The position numbers were made by a program, and so were the translations under genes. This document shows positions 45,010-46,267 of a DNA stretch of 46,267 nt, in pieces. Numbering within the stretch: position 1 is the stretch's first letter; each line of letters starts with the position of its first letter. The notes under the pieces are model-generated. The model searched no databases. It saw nothing but the letters and a program-made list of their open reading frames with translations, and was not told the origin of the DNA. This DNA comes from an uncultured Geobacteraceae bacterium (GTDB lineage Bacteria > Desulfobacterota > Desulfuromonadia > Geobacterales > Pseudopelobacteraceae), in assembly GCA_903930585.1 (NCBI GenBank), contig CAIYZD010000123.1:1-46267 (forward strand). Direction: 5' to 3'.

Positions 45010-46267
45010 TCAATAATGTATGTCAAGCATTGAGGTTCCTTGCTGCCTTTGATACGCTGCCTGACTTGATGGAATATCTGCACGGGAAGCGTTGAAGGTA
45101 CGCCCAGACATCCAAGACTGCTGTTGCTGCTTGGCCATTTCGCGCCAGGCGTTCTGGTTCTGACTCTGGTTTCCCGAGCTTTTCCCACCTGTGCTGACAT
45201 CAAAGGATGTCATTGTAATGTTCTGACGTGAAAGAGATTCTTTGAGAGCATCCGTATGCTGTGCTATGGCATCCCGCACAGCCTGGTTTTCGGTTACGAT
45301 CTCAACCGAAAGTTTCTGCCCCTGAAGATTCAGGTTCATTTTCAGCTCACCCAGGTTTTCGGGTGAAAGCGTTAACGTAATGTGCTGAGTGCCCGGTTTA
45401 AGTTCATGTCCCGTCAGTCGTTCTCTGACCTGATTGACAATCTGTTCCACATCGTTCTGACGTGCAGGTTCCGAAGATGTTCCTGATGTTGAATCTACAG
45501 TTTGTCGAGCAACTTTTGGCTGTTCATTCTGCAGAGGGTTCATGGTGTTACTGCCACCCTTTTGATTGAATCCGGATTGATCACTATCGCTGTCCAAACG
45601 GTCTTCCGAGTTCATTGATGTTCCCGCAGAAGAAACAATATTTTTGGACAGTGTTGTCAATTCTTTGACGTCGGTGCGCAGTGCGTTTGACTGAGTGACT
45701 TCCGCAGTCGTTTCCGAATTCATCCGGGCCAATGACCCATGCATATTTTGACGTGCCTGCAGAAGAGAGTATACACCTGCACTGTTTTTTACCGTACCAG
45801 CAGTAACAGGTTGAAGTTCTTGAGGATCAACGCTAACTCCTGAAGGATTCATACCACTGTCAACCGGTATGTTGATGGCAGCAATCGGCATTCTGCCGGA
45901 TTCCTGTTGTTGTACAGCAGTGGTCTGTCGAGGTGACGCCTCTTTTTTATCTGCATATTCAGTGCCATGTGTAGCGGTGCTGTCGTTTGTCTTTATGTCG
46001 GGTCTGGACTGCACATCACGGTTCAAACTGACTCCGTCTATGCTTGTTACGGCAGTAGGACGAAGCTGTGAAAGAATATTTTGTACAATTGGTTCCGTGA
46101 GAGCAACTGGCACAGCTGTCTGACGTACGGATGATTGTTCCATCTGTACCGGTGCAGGTTGTAACGGCGTTGCTACAGGTTCGTCGACCGTTTGAAGTGC
46201 AGCTGTTTGAATCGACTCATCCGGTAGTACAGCCGGTTGTTCTGAATCTGCGCGAGCGATGTCAACG
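45010..46267 (-). CDS. fliK: Flagellar hook-length control protein FliK, partial (5' end outside)
   Basis: The frame is open from 45010 to the right edge with no stop, so the ATG at 46143 is probably internal and the true start lies outside. The C-terminal Flg_hook domain (HITLTLSPENLGELKMNLNLQGQKLSVEIVTENQAVRDAI) is the part that contacts FlhB. The preceding region is long, Gln/Ser/Thr-rich and disordered (the molecular-ruler part). The last ~60 residues are Gln/Ser-rich. Position upstream of flgD and flgE fits. Confidence 0.9.
   Translation of the reverse strand, partial: VDIARADSEQPAVLPDESIQTAALQTVDEPVATPLQPAPVQMEQSSVRQTAVPVALTEPIVQNILSQLRPTAVTSIDGVSLNRDVQSRPDIKTNDSTATHGTEYADKKEASPRQTTAVQQQESGRMPIAAINIPVDSGMNPSGVSVDPQELQPVTAGTVKNSAGVYSLLQARQNMHGSLARMNSETTAEVTQSNALRTDVKELTTLSKNIVSSAGTSMNSEDRLDSDSDQSGFNQKGGSNTMNPLQNEQPKVARQTVDSTSGTSSEPARQNDVEQIVNQVRERLTGHELKPGTQHITLTLSPENLGELKMNLNLQGQKLSVEIVTENQAVRDAIAQHTDALKESLSRQNITMTSFDVSTGGKSSGNQSQNQNAWREMAKQQQQSWMSGRTFNASRADIPSSQAAYQRQQGTSMLDIHY

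Overview
This window spans a probable chromosomal replication origin of a Geobacter-type bacterium (Desulfobacterota, Geobacterales). The evidence for that placement is the order dnaA-dnaN-recF-gyrB-gyrA-[HEAT-like unknown]-gpsA on the right and rpmH-rnpA-yidD-yidC-mnmE-mnmG-rsmG on the left. It is supported by a two-heme lipoprotein cytochrome, a menaquinone (futalosine) mqnC gene, a type II secretion cluster and a flagellar cluster. The genus assignment is inference from gene order and protein style; no 16S gene is present. No rRNA, tRNA, CRISPR array or intact insertion sequence was seen.

Layout. 1-3.5 kb: the end of an OmpR-type response regulator, a convergent diheme lipoprotein, tatD, a cardiolipin-synthase-like gene and a fumarylacetoacetate-hydrolase-family gene. 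3.7-5.8 kb: an AAA/DUF4143 ATPase followed by a small graveyard of decayed hicA, hicB and type I restriction hsdR fragments. 5.8-17.7 kb: a long leftward run (thioesterase, mqnC, rnd, gspH-I-J-K-L-M-N, nadD, rsfS, rlmH, gpmI) in which an intact hicAB module sits between rsfS and rlmH. 17.9-24.3 kb: the conserved leftward origin-flanking genes, with one perfect and one near-perfect parS site but no parAB next to rsmG. 24.3-26.2 kb: divergent rpmH and dnaA control regions and the probable oriC in the dnaA-dnaN gap. 26.2-36.1 kb: rightward replication genes. 36.2-41.4 kb: the flagellar switch/export operon fliL-M-N-O-P-Q-R-flhB. 41.5-46.3 kb: leftward flagellin, hook, hook-cap and hook-length genes, running off the window.

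Transcription diverges from the origin on both sides, as expected for highly expressed genes co-oriented with replication. Many neighbours overlap by 4 bases (ATGA/GTGA), indicating translational coupling, especially in the gsp and fli operons.

Two core genes look damaged or recoded. rsmG has a -1 frame break exactly at an A-AAA-AAA slippery heptamer. flhB lacks a canonical start codon for its conserved N-terminus: either an ACG start with a good ribosome binding site, or a one-base frameshift just after an ATGA start. These, the parS sites without parAB, and the toxin/restriction remnants are the observations most worth a second look. No convincing wholly new multi-gene system was found.
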